The notes beneath the pieces are model-generated. The model made no database searches and had not been told where the DNA came from. It saw only the letters and a program-made list of their open reading frames with translations. Shown here piece after piece: positions 44,691 through 57,939 of a stretch of DNA of 64,000 bases. The stretch is from Chionis minor (lineage: Eukaryota; Chordata; Aves; Charadriiformes; Chionididae). Each line of letters starts with the position of its first letter. Position 1 is the first letter of the stretch. Both the position numbers and the translations under genes were made by a program. The stretch spans positions 4,529 through 68,528 of the forward strand of contig VZSF01000932.1 in assembly GCA_013398295.1 (NCBI GenBank), given 5' to 3'.

Positions 44691-47600
44691 TTGCTGATGA
44701 AGAAAGAGCCCTTTTGTCTTTTCTTGAAATGGTGCCTCCCTCCCCCACCTCTGATGAGACGTCAAGCAGGGAATTACCTATAATGACACCCAAACGGGAC
44801 ACGGAGAGCTGCCATGTGGGAAGAAAGACAAGTTTGCCGCGGCTTTGCCATAGCTTGCTGGGGAGAGGTCTTTGGCTCCTCTGGCGTATCCTGGTGTGGC
44901 TCCCGGTGGACCCTAGAAGCCCTCCCCGTCTCCGGCTCCATCAGTAGCCCAGCACCGACCCTTCCCTTTGCTGGGAAATTGGCCGGTGCTCAGGCAGAGT
45001 CAGGGAGGGAGTATCTGGGAAGCCCAGCCCGGACACCATGTGCTTGATAGAGCCATGTGTTAAATCGAGTGATGCTGTGTGATACGGTCCAGGGAATCAG
45101 CAGGGTTGCATGGCAGTGCCTGATGGGAAGAGGAGCGGAGAAGGGGGTGAGGATCTGCTGGCATGATCTGTGTGCCCGTATGCGTGTGTGCAGCTTTGTC
45201 CCTTGGCCCTTTTGCTCTTCAACAGGCTGAAACAGCCTGCGCCAAAGGCTAGATCAGTCTTTCTGCTCCACCTTGCTTATCTCCATCTAAGAGCTCACCC
45301 TTAACAAGGTCCAGTGGAAACCAGGGGTGTAAGGACATCTCTGAGAGCTGTAACCGCCGGTGAGCACCCTGACTGCTGTCGCAGGGTCCTTGTCCCCTGC
45401 CCTGGTCTTGGGGATGAGGAGTACTGAAACCTCTTCTGCAGAGTGGCAGTGACTCCACATAAATACCCATTTTATGCCTTTTTAAATGTTGCTATGGATA
45501 AGCACTAATTGCCAGGCTGTTTTGGGTCAGGCAGGAGCTTGCTGAGACAGTGCGTGCCCGGGCCGGTTGCTTGCTGGCCATAGGGACTGGGTGTTGAGGG
45601 ACCAGGTCACACCAGCTGGGACAGAGGCGCAGGAGGTTCTGGCAGTGGGGAGATACGGGCAGTTTCCCCAGGTGTACGAGCCCAGTGCACTTGGAGATAA
45701 AAACTTTGAAGTCCATATTCAGGAGTCCTTGCCACTTCATTGCCCCTGGGTTTGAGTGTTTAGGAATAAAGAGCTGTCCTCTGGTCACATCTGTGCCTTT
45801 TCCCAGTGCTGGGGGGGATACTGGGAGCCCCGCATCTCAGTGCAAAAAAGGGGAGACCCCCGTTTCTGGGGCCAGCAGCATCTTCCGTGAGATCCAGCTG
45901 CCCTGCTAAAGTGGGCGGAAATTGTTCAGCAAGACAGAAGACGATGATTTGCCCCAACTTTTCTGCTGGGACACAATCATTTTAACACCATGAGAAGCTC
46001 CTCAAGCCTGGCCTCGAGATCCTTGCTGAGGATGGAGGTAGAGCCAGGTCTCCCTGCGGGACATGGCTGGTCACTGTGGGGACACCCTCCCCTCCCCAGC
46101 CTGCCTCTACGGCTCATTGCTTTGACACTGACTTAGCTTGCCCTCTGCAAGTTCTTCACACGGCTACACAACAAATTAAACCCCTTATTAACTAATTAAG
46201 CTATTTCTCCAACCAGGCAGGAAAGGGAGAAGAGGTTGTTATTATTTCTAAGTACCTGTGAGAGGCACATGTGCTTGAACGTGAACTGAGACACGAGCGG
46301 TGGACAGTGGCCAGCCGAGAGGCCCCGCTGCAGCCCAGCAGCTTTAGCCACAGAATCCCTAAAGGGCTGAAACCTGCTGCTTTAGCTGTTTGGTTTTCCA
46401 TGCCTGGGACCGATTTTGGGCACGGTGCTCTGAAGATGCCAGCCTCTGGGCGCCGCGGGCTTTGGCGGGGGCAGCGCGGGGGTACCCCGGGGAGGGATGC
46501 TGAGCTCCCTGGGGGTGCGGAGTGTGTCTCCGGCGGGGAGGATGCGGCAGCCCAGGGGACCCCACCGCCTCCGACAGCCAGTGCAAACCGAGCAGCGGGT
46601 TTTAACCCCCCACGCACGCATCTCTGAAGGCTCGGGCCCTGCGGGCAGCGAGCTGGCATCCCACGCGTTCCCCCTAGACTGCGTGTGGACTTGCTGGAGC
46701 CAGATTTCCCCAATGCCCACCTCCCCTGGGCCCCCCATCATCCTCCTTGTTTCCAGGGACCACCCAAACGCTTTTTTGAGGGGAGCCTCCTCAGAGGTCA
46801 AGAGTCACCCCACGGCAGCCATCAGTGGGACCAGTCCAGCCCTAGGACACCCCACAGTGTCTCTCCTGGCCATCAGCCTCCCCAGTAGGAACCGCAGCCA
46901 AGTGTTTTGCTGCCTCACGGGGCTTGGGCAGCACATTTGTATTATTGAGGTTTGCTGGATGCTCTTTAGGAGCATCCCGGCCGGCTCCTGGCAGCCTGTA
47001 CCGCAGTGCTGCATTGCCTCGCAGCTCCTTTCCTCCGAGGTGGGAATGTTGCCGCTGCTTCTGCTGCGCATCGTGCGGGAAAGGATGGAGGTTTTGCAAG
47101 AGCTCTGCTCAGAAATGCTGCTGCTTTCTGGCAAGCACTGGCTTCCTTCCCTGCGCCGGGGCATGTGGCACTGGCACAAGGACGTGCCCAGGAGCTGGGG
47201 CCAGATGCTTTCTGCAGGTGAAACCACTGATGTGAGGACTTTTTAGCTCTGATCAGGGGTTCAGAAGCCACAGCTGCTTCATATTCCACTTGATGTGGGC
47301 TCGTTAAATGGGGTGTTTGCCCTTAGGGGCTGGGAGCAGGCACTGGGCAGGGTATAAAAAGCTTGGGGAAGGGGGCCAGGGGGGACCCTGAGTGGGTTGG
47401 AGGAGTGTTTGAGCTGTGTTTGTTCTGATTTTTTTTTTTTTTCCCTTCCCTCTTGAGAGAGTTGTGTAGCTCTTCCTTTCTTTTTCCTTGGAGCTTTTGG
47501 GTTTGGTGGGGATTTTTTTCCCACCTTTTTCTCCCTTAAATGACCTCTTGCAGGATATGGCCTGGGGGTGTAGAGGGGCTGACCTGTTCTCTGTCTGCTG

Positions 47601-49059
47601 TGGAGGTTTCCTTGCTGGAGGCTGCTCCTGGTGGCTCCAGCCTGCCCCATCCCTACCAGCCAGCCCTTTGTAAACTTTCCTTTAGTGTCGTTTGCTGCCG
47701 TGGGGGATCTTCCAGCACCTCTAACCTCAGCAGAGGTTTGGGAGAGGAGCCGGTGCTCTGGTGAGGGGTGGCAGCTGCTGCACAGGGTGATTTAGAAAAG
47801 CTGACACGCAGCAGCGGCAGCGCTATAAACCATCTTTATGCTGATACGATTAGTGGAGCCATCGCTGTGCTGTGCCCGAGCCCTGCAGCTGGGGTGAGCG
47901 TCGCAAGGGGCCAAACCCGGCTGTGGGGGAGCTGTGGGCAGCGAGTGCCTGGTGGTTTGCACATGGGGGATGCTGTGGGGGCAAGCGGGAGGGTGCTGCG
48001 ATGGGCTCTATTTGATGCCTTTGCTTGCCCACTGGTGTCAGCGGACACAGCCTCTGTGTGGCCCCAGTGCCCGCTGAGCTGGGCAGGGCTGTGGGCACGG
48101 ACCCCTCGGCAGCCCAGTGCCTCCATCCCCGGGAGTACGCGGGGTGACTGGGGGTCGGGGCTGTGCTGCTTGTGGGGATGGTCCCGGCGGAGGGTTTGGG
48201 GTCGGTGCTGCGGTGCGAGCGCCTGCAGAGTGTGCTGTGGCTTCAGGGATGCTGCGAGGACCCGCAGCCCTGTCAAATGCCAGGGACAGGAGGATTTGAT
48301 GGGTTTTCCATGAAAACTCCCCACAGGTGCCATGGAGGAGGGATGCTGGGGAGACAGAGCTGGGCTCTGCTGTCTGCACCACGCCTGAGGATTTGGGGGG
48401 CTCTGTTTGCCCCCAGGTGGGCTGGGGGCACTGGAGGAAGCTCAGGGGTGCAGGGTCTTGGATGAAGCAGCAACGCTGGGACTGGGAGCGTAGAAATGCT
48501 GGAGCTGGTGGGCAGATCCAGGCATTAAAGCTGCACATGCTGCCCTCCTCTGTGTCTGCAGTCCCTGCTGGGCAGAGTAGTGTGGCCCCCGCTGCAAGCA
48601 GGGAGGTGGGAAGGATGCGGCTGGGATGCAGAGAGCATCATGTGCCGCTCCTGGTCTGCGCAAATGGAAGATGGAATGGCAAAGGGAGCTTGACAGCTCC
48701 TTGGGCAGGGAGATGGCTGCAGGCACAGCTGAAGAGCCCCAGAAATGCTTTGCGCTGTTTCCAGCAAAGTGACTGATGGGCACTGAGAGAGGGGGAAGGA
48801 TATGGGTGGGGACCAGATTTAGAAAATGATTTCACTGTTGGTTAGATTTCCTCCGCACTAAACCATTGTGGAATTTGGGGAAAGAAGCATAAGTCTGCCA
48901 TGGAAAAAATACAACCCATGTCCAGCTGTGGCTGGACAGCGAGGGGAAGGAGCTCGCCAAGTCATCGGTGATGTGAAGCCACACCAGGAAAACATGGGAC
49001 AGGGCATGGCCAATCCCACCTCGTGCACAAAGCTGAAAGAGAAATCTCTTTCCCCTGTC

Positions 49060-49200
49060 TAATCCATTACCACATGCTTATTCCTACAACAAATAACTGA
49101 GTCAGCGGGAGAAAACCAAATTCAATTTATATCTCAATCCAAGCAAATATGAAAAGGCTGCCAAATCTGACAATAAAACCGCAGTGATCTCAGATGTTTC
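49060..49200. promoter_or_regulatory. Candidate regulatory block with an AP-1/MAF-type site
   Basis: An AT-rich stretch with AACTGAGTCAGCGG (AP-1/MAF-like TGAGTCAGC), CAAATTCAATTTATATCTC and AATAAAACCGCAG (RUNX-like). No frame and no named repeat. Confidence 0.2.
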
Positions 49201-50701
49201 CCTCCTATATATTAGGAGAAAGGGGAGCAGAGGAGCTTTTGGCCACGCAGTTGTAGGTGGGGATGTGGGGGGCTTAGCAGGGTGTCTCAGAGCTGTGTCC
49301 TTGGGCAGTGAGCAGAGCTTGTGCTCTGAGGGGCACCAGCCAGATGTGGTACTACAGATGTGGCTTCAGAGCTAGTAAGGGGAGACGGAGGAGGCTGGCA
49401 CCCTTCTGAAGTTATCTGAATAATCTCTGGTGGGGGGGGAAAAAAGATGAGGCTTCCCCCATTGAGCTGTTCCTCTTGTGTTGCTGTGGGATTCTTGGAG
49501 GCATCCCCCTCCCCACTTTGCAAATGTCACGGCTATCTCCGGCAGCCTGCAAGCACAAGGATTTTTCTTCGAAGTTTGCCAAGTTTCCCAGACTTTCAGT
49601 GAAAGTGGAGCTGAGCAGCAAAGTGCTCTGTACTGGAGGATGTTCTTTCCTGGCTGGGTGGCAGGCAGCGTGTTGCTCTACCTGCCCTGGGGGCTCCATT
49701 TCTGCATTGCCCAGCGCGTGATAAATGGGTGCAGCCAGCTAAAAGGTTGCGCTTCCCTCCTGCAGGGGTAGTGCATCATCTCTCCTCCAGCCAGAACTGC
49801 TGCAGGGAGCTAGGGTTTCCCTTGGAGTGAGGCAAACCTCTCTGCAAGTCCCTTTAATTCCCACCTGAGCCGCCCCATGGCCACTCAAAGCCCCAGCAAT
49901 GTGGCATTCAGCTTAGCTAGCCCCGGCTTAGCTGGGGGCTAGTGTAGCTCCCTGCTGTGCCCAGCCTGGCTGCAGGGGGACACCGGGGACATTTTGTTGT
50001 GCAGTGACACTGAAGGGATGTCCACAAAGGTTCCCACTTGCTGCTCACCGCTAAACCCAGGTGACATCCCGAAACTGAGCCGTGCACTCGTGCCCAGCGG
50101 TGCCTGTCCGGACTCAGGCAGTGCCCAGCTTCCAGCAACGGCAGCAGGAACAGATGGGCAAGAGAGATTAAACAAAGAGTCAAAATAGACAGTTTGATGA
50201 ACTATTTTTCCTAGAAGAAGGCATTTAGCAAGCTCAGCTGAGCTATAAATATCCCATAATGTTCCTCTAATATGTGAGGAGAGCTGGGGAAGGGGAAGGG
50301 GGGGATTTTCTTCGTGTAAACAAATGCAGAGAAAATAGTGGCGGGAGGAACAAAAGGTACTAATGAATTCAAGTCAAACACCCTCGTTTGGCTGAAAGAT
50401 GCGGTGTTTCTTGGGGAGCGTGTGACCACATCCAGCCGGTTCATTACCCTCTCCAAACCTGAGACTTTTTGTTCCCAAATGTTGGGTGTTTGGGGCTTGT
50501 GGTTGATCTTCCTTGTTTTTTAAAAGCTTAAAAAAACAAGTTAAGTAATACAAGAATGAAGGAAAACATTTTGTGTTGAACTAGAATGAGGTTTTTTTTG
50601 TTTTCTCTATTTGTTCAGCCTGAAAAGTTTCTACTTGGCGGAGCTTTGCATGTGAATAAGGGCTGGATTTGCCCACAGAGGACAGGCAGAGGATGGATGA
50701 T

Positions 50702-50740
50702 GGGGGGGGGGGGGGGGGGCAGGGGGGGGGAAGGGGGGGN
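50702..50740. other. Poly-G tract ending at an N
   Basis: Long G runs broken only by CA and AA lead to a single undetermined base at 50740. This marks a sequencing or assembly break of unknown true length. The tract could form a G-quadruplex, but its sequence should not be trusted. Confidence 0.85.
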
Positions 50741-53700
50741 GTGGGGATCAAGTGGGGACACAGGTGCCCAAGACAAGCTCTCCATTAGACCTGCACTTTG
50801 CTCAGGAAAAGTTTAAACGTTCCCCATGCTAATTTGCTTTTTATCCACTCAAACCGCAGAACAGCAAAAGGGAGGGGAACGAAACGCTGTTTCTGGGCTA
50901 CATTAGGAACAGTTTGATCTCATTAAAATCTGCTTTCACCTGCTACTAATTTTCCTCTGGTTGTGCAGGCCCTGGAATGGTTGGTTTGTTTGTTTGTTTG
51001 AATGAAGAGGGGGGAAAAGAGCTGTTAGACGTTGTTCACGGCGAGGAAATGACAGCACATGCTGGCGGGGGCACGCCGGGTCACGAGCCTGCAGTGGGGA
51101 CGGGGAGAAAATTGCAGTGACGAAAATCCTTCCTGGGCTTTCACAGCAGCCTGAGAAGGGTGGGAGAGAGGGTGGGAGCTGCCCAGCCTGCTTTGCCGGT
51201 GCAGGCAGCAGTGTGGGCAGGGGCTGCTCCTTGGGGCAGGTTGGAGCTGGTGAGGGGCTGCGCCTTTGGGGCAGCAGCGCTGTGGGGTGGCAGCAGCCCC
51301 ATGGGAGGTTTGCATGGGGGCGTTGCGCTGCTGGAGGCTCCAGAATGGGACCTGCGTGGTCCTACTGTCCCCGTATCACCCCAGCCCTCCTTAGCAGGCG
51401 TTAGTGGCTCAGGGCTGGGGATGTCCCTCTGTCCCCAGGAGGGAACGTTTGCGGTCCTGGGGCAGCAGCACGGTGCCGAAACGCTGCTCCCATCCCCACA
51501 GCTGGCAAAGGGTCCCACCGGCAACACAACCTGGGCCAGAGGGGCCCCTCGCGAGGTGTTTGGGCTGTTGCTTTGGGGAGCTGTGATGGGGAAATGGGAA
51601 ACAGCAGCTGCGTGGGGAAATGACCTCAAATGCTGGGGTTGAGGAGTGGGAACGCGTGACGCCAGGTCTCCGTCCTCCCCGCAGGCTTGTGCATTCCGCT
51701 GTCTCTCCTGCCGGCTGTGCCTGCCCCTGGCCGGGCCAGGGAGCACAGCACATGAGAGCTGTCTCTCGTTATTGTGACAAGTAATTAGGGTGATGCAAGA
51801 TGCTAAAGAATTACTTTATTGGGCAAAGGTGGCCTGTAAACCTCCTGGAACAAACAGGCTTTTTAAACAAGTCCAGATTGCGGGTGAAGGCGGCTGCTCT
51901 CCCTCCTGCTCTCGCAGCACACCTCGCCCTGCTCGGATGAGGGATAGACTGGAGGAAGAACTGAGACCCAGAGAGACTTTTTCCTGCTTTGCCAGGCGGT
52001 GACATCCCCCCAGAATAGGAAACTCAAATTGCAGCAACCACCAGGGGTGGGTTCAGCCGCTGCTCCCCCAATACCCCTTTGTTTGACGCCATCCCTTCCC
52101 TAGAAGCTCCCCAAAACCTCCCTTTGGGGCAGATGGAGCATCGCCCTGGCATGGGCACGGCTGGCAAAGCACGCGCTTGTGCCTGCTGCTGACATTGGCC
52201 AGCAGCGGTCTGGGGATGAGACGAGTGTTAATAAATCCGCAGCGCTGGTGCTGCTTTAGTGTTCCTCTAATTGGAGCCATAAAGTTAAACTCAGCCACTT
52301 AGGGTTCTGCTGGGAGCCGGGGCTTCCATTTGCAAGTTCCCCTGCGCTGCTATAGGGCACCGTGCTGGCTAATAGGTGTTAAATTGGAGCATCACTTTTT
52401 AATAAGCCGCTTGATGGCATTGTGCGGATCCTCAGCAGCTTTGGGATGATGCCTGCATTAGGATACCCACGTGTGGGCAAGGCAGTGCTGGGAACTGGTG
52501 GGCTGGGGAGGCAGGGGGGATGCAGAAAGCACAGGGGGGGACCCGGGTCCTGCTCTGCTGCGTGGCTCCAGGTCACCGCAGAAAATCAAGAAGGTGGCCT
52601 GCTCTGAGAGCTGGGTCACAGGGCCAGGCCAGGAGATTGCACTGCCCACAGCCGGTGGCATCGCACCGTGTGGCGCGTTTGGTCCTACAGCGCCTGTTTT
52701 TGGGATGACTGGGTAGTTGCTGTCTGGGGAGTGACATCGCCCGGAGCCGGACAAAGCAACAGCACTCCCCTGTGTCATTTGTCCCCTTGGTCAATGGCAA
52801 AGCCACCAGCTGCATTTCCCTCATCAGGACCATCCCCCTCGCAATGGTGTTGCTGGTGTCACCTCCAGGGCGATGCTTCTCGCTGCCCTTTGTCCCACAG
52901 GGATCACAGTTGCCATTTTGGTGCTGTCACAGCAATTCCCCTACAGCATGTCTCATTTACTGAGAAAGTTTCATTACTTCCAAAAAACCCAAACTCCTCC
53001 TTCCCCCTGCCCCAAGTCAAAGGGGTTTCTCTGCTCCCGCTGCTCTGTGTGGTTGCCCACCTAGAAGTGACAATGTGGATGCGATCACGAACCATCCTGC
53101 AAAATGCAGGCAGTGAAGCCATCCAGGCTGCTTTCACTTGGGTAATGCTTAAAGAAAGGACTAAGCTCCCGAGAAACAAGCACACTATTTTTATCTAATC
53201 CCTCTGCATTAATAACTGAGAGTTGGAGGGCTTTCATTATTCGTAATTCAGATGAGGGTGTTTTGAAAAGTCCCTGGTGGGTTTTGTCTTCTTGCCTCTG
53301 GCTCTGCTCATGCCTGGGTCTCCTCCCACCGGGTGGGACCCCGAGGAAGCTGTTTGCTGAGCCCATGACCACATCCTAACAGCTCCACACCGGCTGAGAA
53401 CTTGATATATATTCTCATACTTGATCTCCGGGCACACCGATGTTTAACTAAGAAACACCCACCAACAGAAAGCGCTTTGTCAAACTCAGTTCCCCGTGGC
53501 ATCATCCACCTGGGACAGGATAGAATGGACTCGCTGTGCTCCAGGAAGGGAGATGGGGTGGGATTTGTCACCTCCAGACCGGGCACTTTTGAGGCCAAAG
53601 CAGTGGAAGGGAATGAATGCAATTTTTGTCAGCTCCATCCACGCCGACGAATGCAGATCATGAATTACACACCCGCCAGATGACAGGCTGACATTTTAGC

Positions 53701-56700
53701 TCCAAACATTCTCCTATAATTAGAGAATCTAATGCAATACAGGGAATGGCTCCATTTTACACACACATTATCGTAATGCCTTTAAATAAGATAATTGATT
53801 ATGCCTCTGCATAAGAAAGTAAAATATTCGGTGTAATTAAAACCGACATTCAGATTTTGGCATGCTGACAGGTGAGGCCATGTGTCATTTTATAAATCCT
53901 TAAAGTGATATTCACACCCACATCCGAGTTCCCAAAGTTTGGAGCGAAGAAAAAAAGAAATCCTCGTCGCCGAGTTGCTTTTTATCCTGAGTTCAAATGT
54001 GTTTTGATGAGGGATTTCTCTTTTCTTCTGCTCTCATTTATCTTCATTTCAGCCTCATATCATCGGCTGACAAAAAGACCTGCAGTCATACCGCTGTGAG
54101 CAGGGATATTGGTAGATCCCATCTGATAAGCAGGATTTGGACAGCTTTCTGCTTGCAACAGACCCCTCTGAGGCGTTCGTATGCAGCGCTGCTGAATTGG
54201 CAGGCAGCATCTTCCAGCCCGCATCTGCCCCGGTGCCGAAACCGCTGCCGGGTGTTTATGGGCTCTCCTGGAACAGAGATGTTCACGTAGAAGCCGGGAA
54301 AATGCTTTGCTGTGCAGCAGCTGCCAAAAGCCTTGAGGTCGTTCCGAATGAGGGCTGACTGGGAAGTATGTCCCCGGTGCGGCGGATGGATGTTGCGGGG
54401 CAGCTGAGGATGGGACATGCTGGGGGACAGGTTGTGGTGAGCCTGGGAACATGAGGACCTGCACTGAAGGACTCTGGGGACATAGGTCTGGGCTGGCAGA
54501 CGGTCTGTCCTTGCCACCTGCACTGAGGTTCTGTTCTTCCTCCTTTATGAGTGCTTTTATTCCAAAGACTGAGGAGTACTTGTTGCTTCTCCTGGTCATA
54601 TGGTTGGAGGTGCCTGTGAGGACTATGTTTCTGATACAATCAGTAGGTGCCAAAAACTGCTTAGGACCCACCATGAAACCTTCTGGTTGGGGATCCATCC
54701 TTCTGCTAATGGACAAGGTTTATGTGACAAATCACCACCGCTGCTAGCTCGTGAAACCTGCCACCGGTTGTCACAGGGTCGATGATGGAGCTTGAGGTCT
54801 GGGGGCTTTTTTACGGGATTCTTTAGGTCTTGAGAAATCGTTTAAGTCAATGCTGATGCTGACCTGCTGCCTTGACGTTTGCTGACTGTTGTGCCTTGAA
54901 ACTTTGCAAACAAAGGCTTGAACGCCTTCAACATTGCTAAATCTGTCCTTGTTGTCCCATAGCATATTTCTGGTGAGATCTGGGCAGGACCTGGGTGAGG
55001 GATTTCCGTCTCCGCCCTCTGTGCTCTGGATCCATCCCTGTCTCCTTTGAAGGCAACGCACTTCTGATAAATGGGGGGGGGCCGAGGCTGTGACCATTGA
55101 ATCCGCCTTCTGCCTGGTAACATGGACTTGGTCCAACCTGCCCTCAGCTGCCAACAGCTGCCACTCAGTTTGCTTCCAAACAAGCGGAAAAGGTTTCTTC
55201 TCTCCAGCCGGCATTACCTGTCAGTGAGCTGCTCCTTCCAGCATCCCCATCCAGTCTTCAAAGACAGAGTATCTGCTGGAATGATGTGGCATTTCCAGCT
55301 CCGAGTAGGGTCTCTCTGTGGACCTTTGCAGAAGGAAACGTGCAAGAAGGTACCTCTTGATGGCTTGTACCTGCCCGTGGACACACAGCGTGTAGAATAG
55401 TGGCTGTTTGATGCTGTTTCAGTGACACTTGCTCCATAATATAACTACCCAAACCTTCAGCAATGACCCTCCCTGTTTTCTACCCACCAGTCCAGCTGCT
55501 TGCCCATCACTCGTTTCCCCATGGGCTCTATCCAGTGCACAGGTAATTAAGACCCTCAGTCAATTAGATGGTTCCCAGCTTCCAAGCTGGCTGTGGAAGC
55601 CTGATCCTGCTGCCCTCCTTGCTGCTCCAGGACATTGTGTCCCTCAGCCTGTCTGGGATGGAGTCAGAAGGACAAGGGGAGGCGGGAGCAGCCATGTCGG
55701 AGCAAACCCCGGGGGGATGCAGGGTGGGAGGAATGGCTCAGCCCGGTCCTGCCTCCCCATCCAGCCCCGATGGGGGTCTCAGGGTGCGGGTTCTCCTCGA
55801 GGGAGAGCGAGAACCCGACTCCCAGGGCTCCCCATCTGGCGAAGAGAGGAGGAAGAGGAGGGGGGGCGAGGAGCGCGCGGGCAGCGCTGTCTGCTCTGCT
55901 CACATTAGCAGGCTGCTCTGGCTTTCTCCGCCGCTCTTTAGGCCATTATGCCGGGCTCGCTGGGCTGCGGTTGGCAGCATGGGGTGCCGGAGCCCGCTGG
56001 GACACCGGCACGGCAGCCAGCAGCTCGCCCCTTCCTCCGCCCTTAAGTGGCCTTGTAAAAAACAAAACATGTGCCGGCATGGCTGGAAAACAGAGGCATG
56101 GTTAACCATCTTGTTTAAGAACGTTGCCTGGCCTCCCGCAGGACAGCCTCCCCGCGGCGGGGTGACGAGGAGGAGGTGCACGCGGGGTGACAAGAGGAGA
56201 TGAGGGCAGAGGACCTCGCTCCTGGCTGTCGCAGTCCTGCGTGGCTGGCAGGTACCTGGTGGGGTGATTGAAGGTGGGCAGATGTGGCATGTGCCCCCCA
56301 AAACCAGTTCGTGGCTGCCATAAATGACATGACATACTGGCCTGAGGGGACAGTGCTGCCTGGAGATGGGGTTTTACCATACCTGGCGGCCGGGATGCTG
56401 GGACTTATCCTGCAGCTGAAGCCTGGCATCACAGCAGCATCTCATCCACAAACACCGGCTGTGTCCTCCTACAGAGCAAGGGCAGCCCTGGCTGGAGTCC
56501 TGCAGCCTTTGGGAGCAACATCCAAGATTTCCATGAGAGCACCCATGCACAGATAAATTGTGGGTGGGCATCCAAGGCTGGCCAGGTCATAGCAGGTGAG
56601 AAGAGACCTCAATGCAATGTGCTTTTCCATGACTTGAGTTTGCATGGATCTGGCTTCCCAAGGCTGCCTCCTTCAGCAACCTGCACCTCTCAGCACCCTG

Positions 56701-57400
56701 CGTCCCCCAGGAGCCACCAGCCAGTGCCATATGCGGGGAATGGGGTAGAACTGCTGGGGGAGAGAAGGGTCCCATAAGTATCTAATCCAGAGCAACTCCT
56801 TTTCTTGAGGGTCTGACACCCCGTGGGGGATGGAGCAGCCCACAAAAGGGACACCAGACAGTGCTGGGCCACCCTGTTGTCTCCTTATACCCACACATCA
56901 ACCTTCACAGTCTCTGCTGGTGGCTCGGTGCATCATGAGATGTGTTGTATCAAGTCCTGGAGATGCACCATGCCAGTGAGAGAGTGGCAGCCTGGAAATC
57001 CACTTAAAAATAATGGCTGTGGCAACGTAAGTGTAGCTTGGGGGGAAACTGAGGCAAGGGGCTATGGCACGACTTGCCCTAAGGGTTTCAGATATTCTGC
57101 CTGGCTTCCTGCTCTGTTTCTCATCTAAGAGAAACCCAGGAGTCTTCCCAGTGTTCCCAGCACTTCCAGCTCCTTCAAGTCCATGCCCCTACTCGCTATG
57201 GGTGAGCAAGACCCTGGGAGCAACGCCCCGCTAGAAAGTGCCACCTGGTTGTCCCTTTGCCTCTCCGGCTCTCGCTCTGCCCAGCCAGGGAGCCCTGGGT
57301 TGGTCCCTGGGTTGTCCTGCCCCCCCCCCACCTCCCCCATCACACGCAGGCTCCCGCAACCTGTCTCACACTCTCGCAAGCATGGTCCCCCCTCCTCCAC
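50741..57400. other. Intergenic DNA, 50.7-57.4 kb
   Basis: No supported gene. GC- and CpG-richer DNA at about 55,660-56,180 has overlapping frames on both strands without recognisable products. An AT-rich candidate element lies at 53.7-53.9 kb. Confidence 0.55.
53695..53900. promoter_or_regulatory. Candidate conserved non-coding element with paired homeodomain site
   Basis: TAATTA at 53717-53722 and 53834-53839 flank TAATTGATTA at 53792-53801, which is the palindromic TAAT-N2-ATTA form bound by paired-class homeodomain dimers. The block also has CTAATGCAATAC and GCATAAGAAA. It is AT-rich within GC-rich DNA and non-coding. Confidence 0.3.
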
Positions 57401-57660
57401 GCACTCGCTCTCTCACCCTCGCACACCCACGCGCGCCGGGATGATGCACGGCAGAGAGGAGCGTGTGCCATCAGCATTAGTCACCGGTTCCCGTAGGAGG
57501 AAGGTTGCGAGTAGAGGAGGAGGAGCGGAGCCACAATGTGGAGCAAGACCACAGCCCCGGGGACAGCCACCGACTGGGGTGCGGTGTCACTGCTGACCCT
57601 CCTGCTCCTTGAGGTTGGAGCTGGGAGGGGGGGGACACAAAATAGTTGTGTGGCTGGGTT
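57400..57660 (+). promoter_or_regulatory. Possible promoter/first-exon segment
   Basis: A C-rich tract with CACGCGCGCCGGG gives way to a GGAGGAGGAGCGGAGCC leader and an ATG with A at -3. This resembles a CpG-type promoter and 5' UTR. From human synteny NTRK3 should start to the right, but the peptide here does not match the NTRK3 N-terminus, so any link is speculative. Confidence 0.25.
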
Positions 57661-57937
57661 GGGGTCAGGCTGCCTCCTGGCTGGGGGCTGCGAGCAGGCT
57701 GTTGGGGGGCACCGATGCTGGCACAACTCCTACGGGGGAGAAAAACCACCCTGGGAGCATTGCAGCTGCCCGGGAGGGAAGGGGCTGGGCCGTGCATGGA
57801 GTCACAGATGTGGGGACACATGGCTGGGATTAGGTCGAGAGAGGGACAGAGCCGTGGGAGTTTTTCCCTGCAATGGAGCTGACACGTTTCTGAGCATCCC
57901 TTTTTGGGGAGGAGGAGCTGGGTGCAAAGGAGTGTGA
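57536..57937 (+). other. Unassigned signal-peptide-like reading frame
   Basis: The frame of 133 codons starts MWSKTTAPGTATDWGAVSLL and continues TLLLLE, a hydrophobic stretch of signal-peptide type, then becomes Gly-rich. No clear consensus donor ends the signal-like part (the best place reads GAG|GTTGGA). I recognise no family. It could be a first exon of an unannotated gene or a chance frame in GC-rich DNA. Confidence 0.15.
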
Positions 57938-57939
57938 AG

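Larger units (their letters stand above)
43437..50700. other. Intergenic DNA, 43.4-50.7 kb
   Basis: No supported gene. A CpG-richer segment near 46,430-46,660 contains several overlapping open frames, the longest 249 codons at 46497-47246 on the plus strand; none shows a family motif and the frames are typical of GC-rich DNA. AT-rich candidate regulatory blocks lie near 44.5, 49.1 and 50.2 kb. Confidence 0.55.

Noticed and set aside
46497..47246. A 249-codon plus-strand frame in GC-rich intergenic DNA
   Set aside because: Overlapping frames are open on both strands here, the product has no recognisable motif and there are no splice or family cues. Long frames are expected in CpG-rich DNA.
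52040..52060. CTCF-like ACCACCAGGGGTGGG
   Set aside because: The essential GGC part of the core is replaced by TGG.
54060..54716. A 218-codon minus-strand frame
   Set aside because: No domain, no promoter or splice context, and several overlapping frames in the same place.
57536..57600. Start of NTRK3 or of a connexin (TDWGAV resembles connexin DWG)
   Set aside because: The residues do not follow the NTRK3 N-terminus, and connexins would continue with conserved transmembrane and Cys motifs that are absent.
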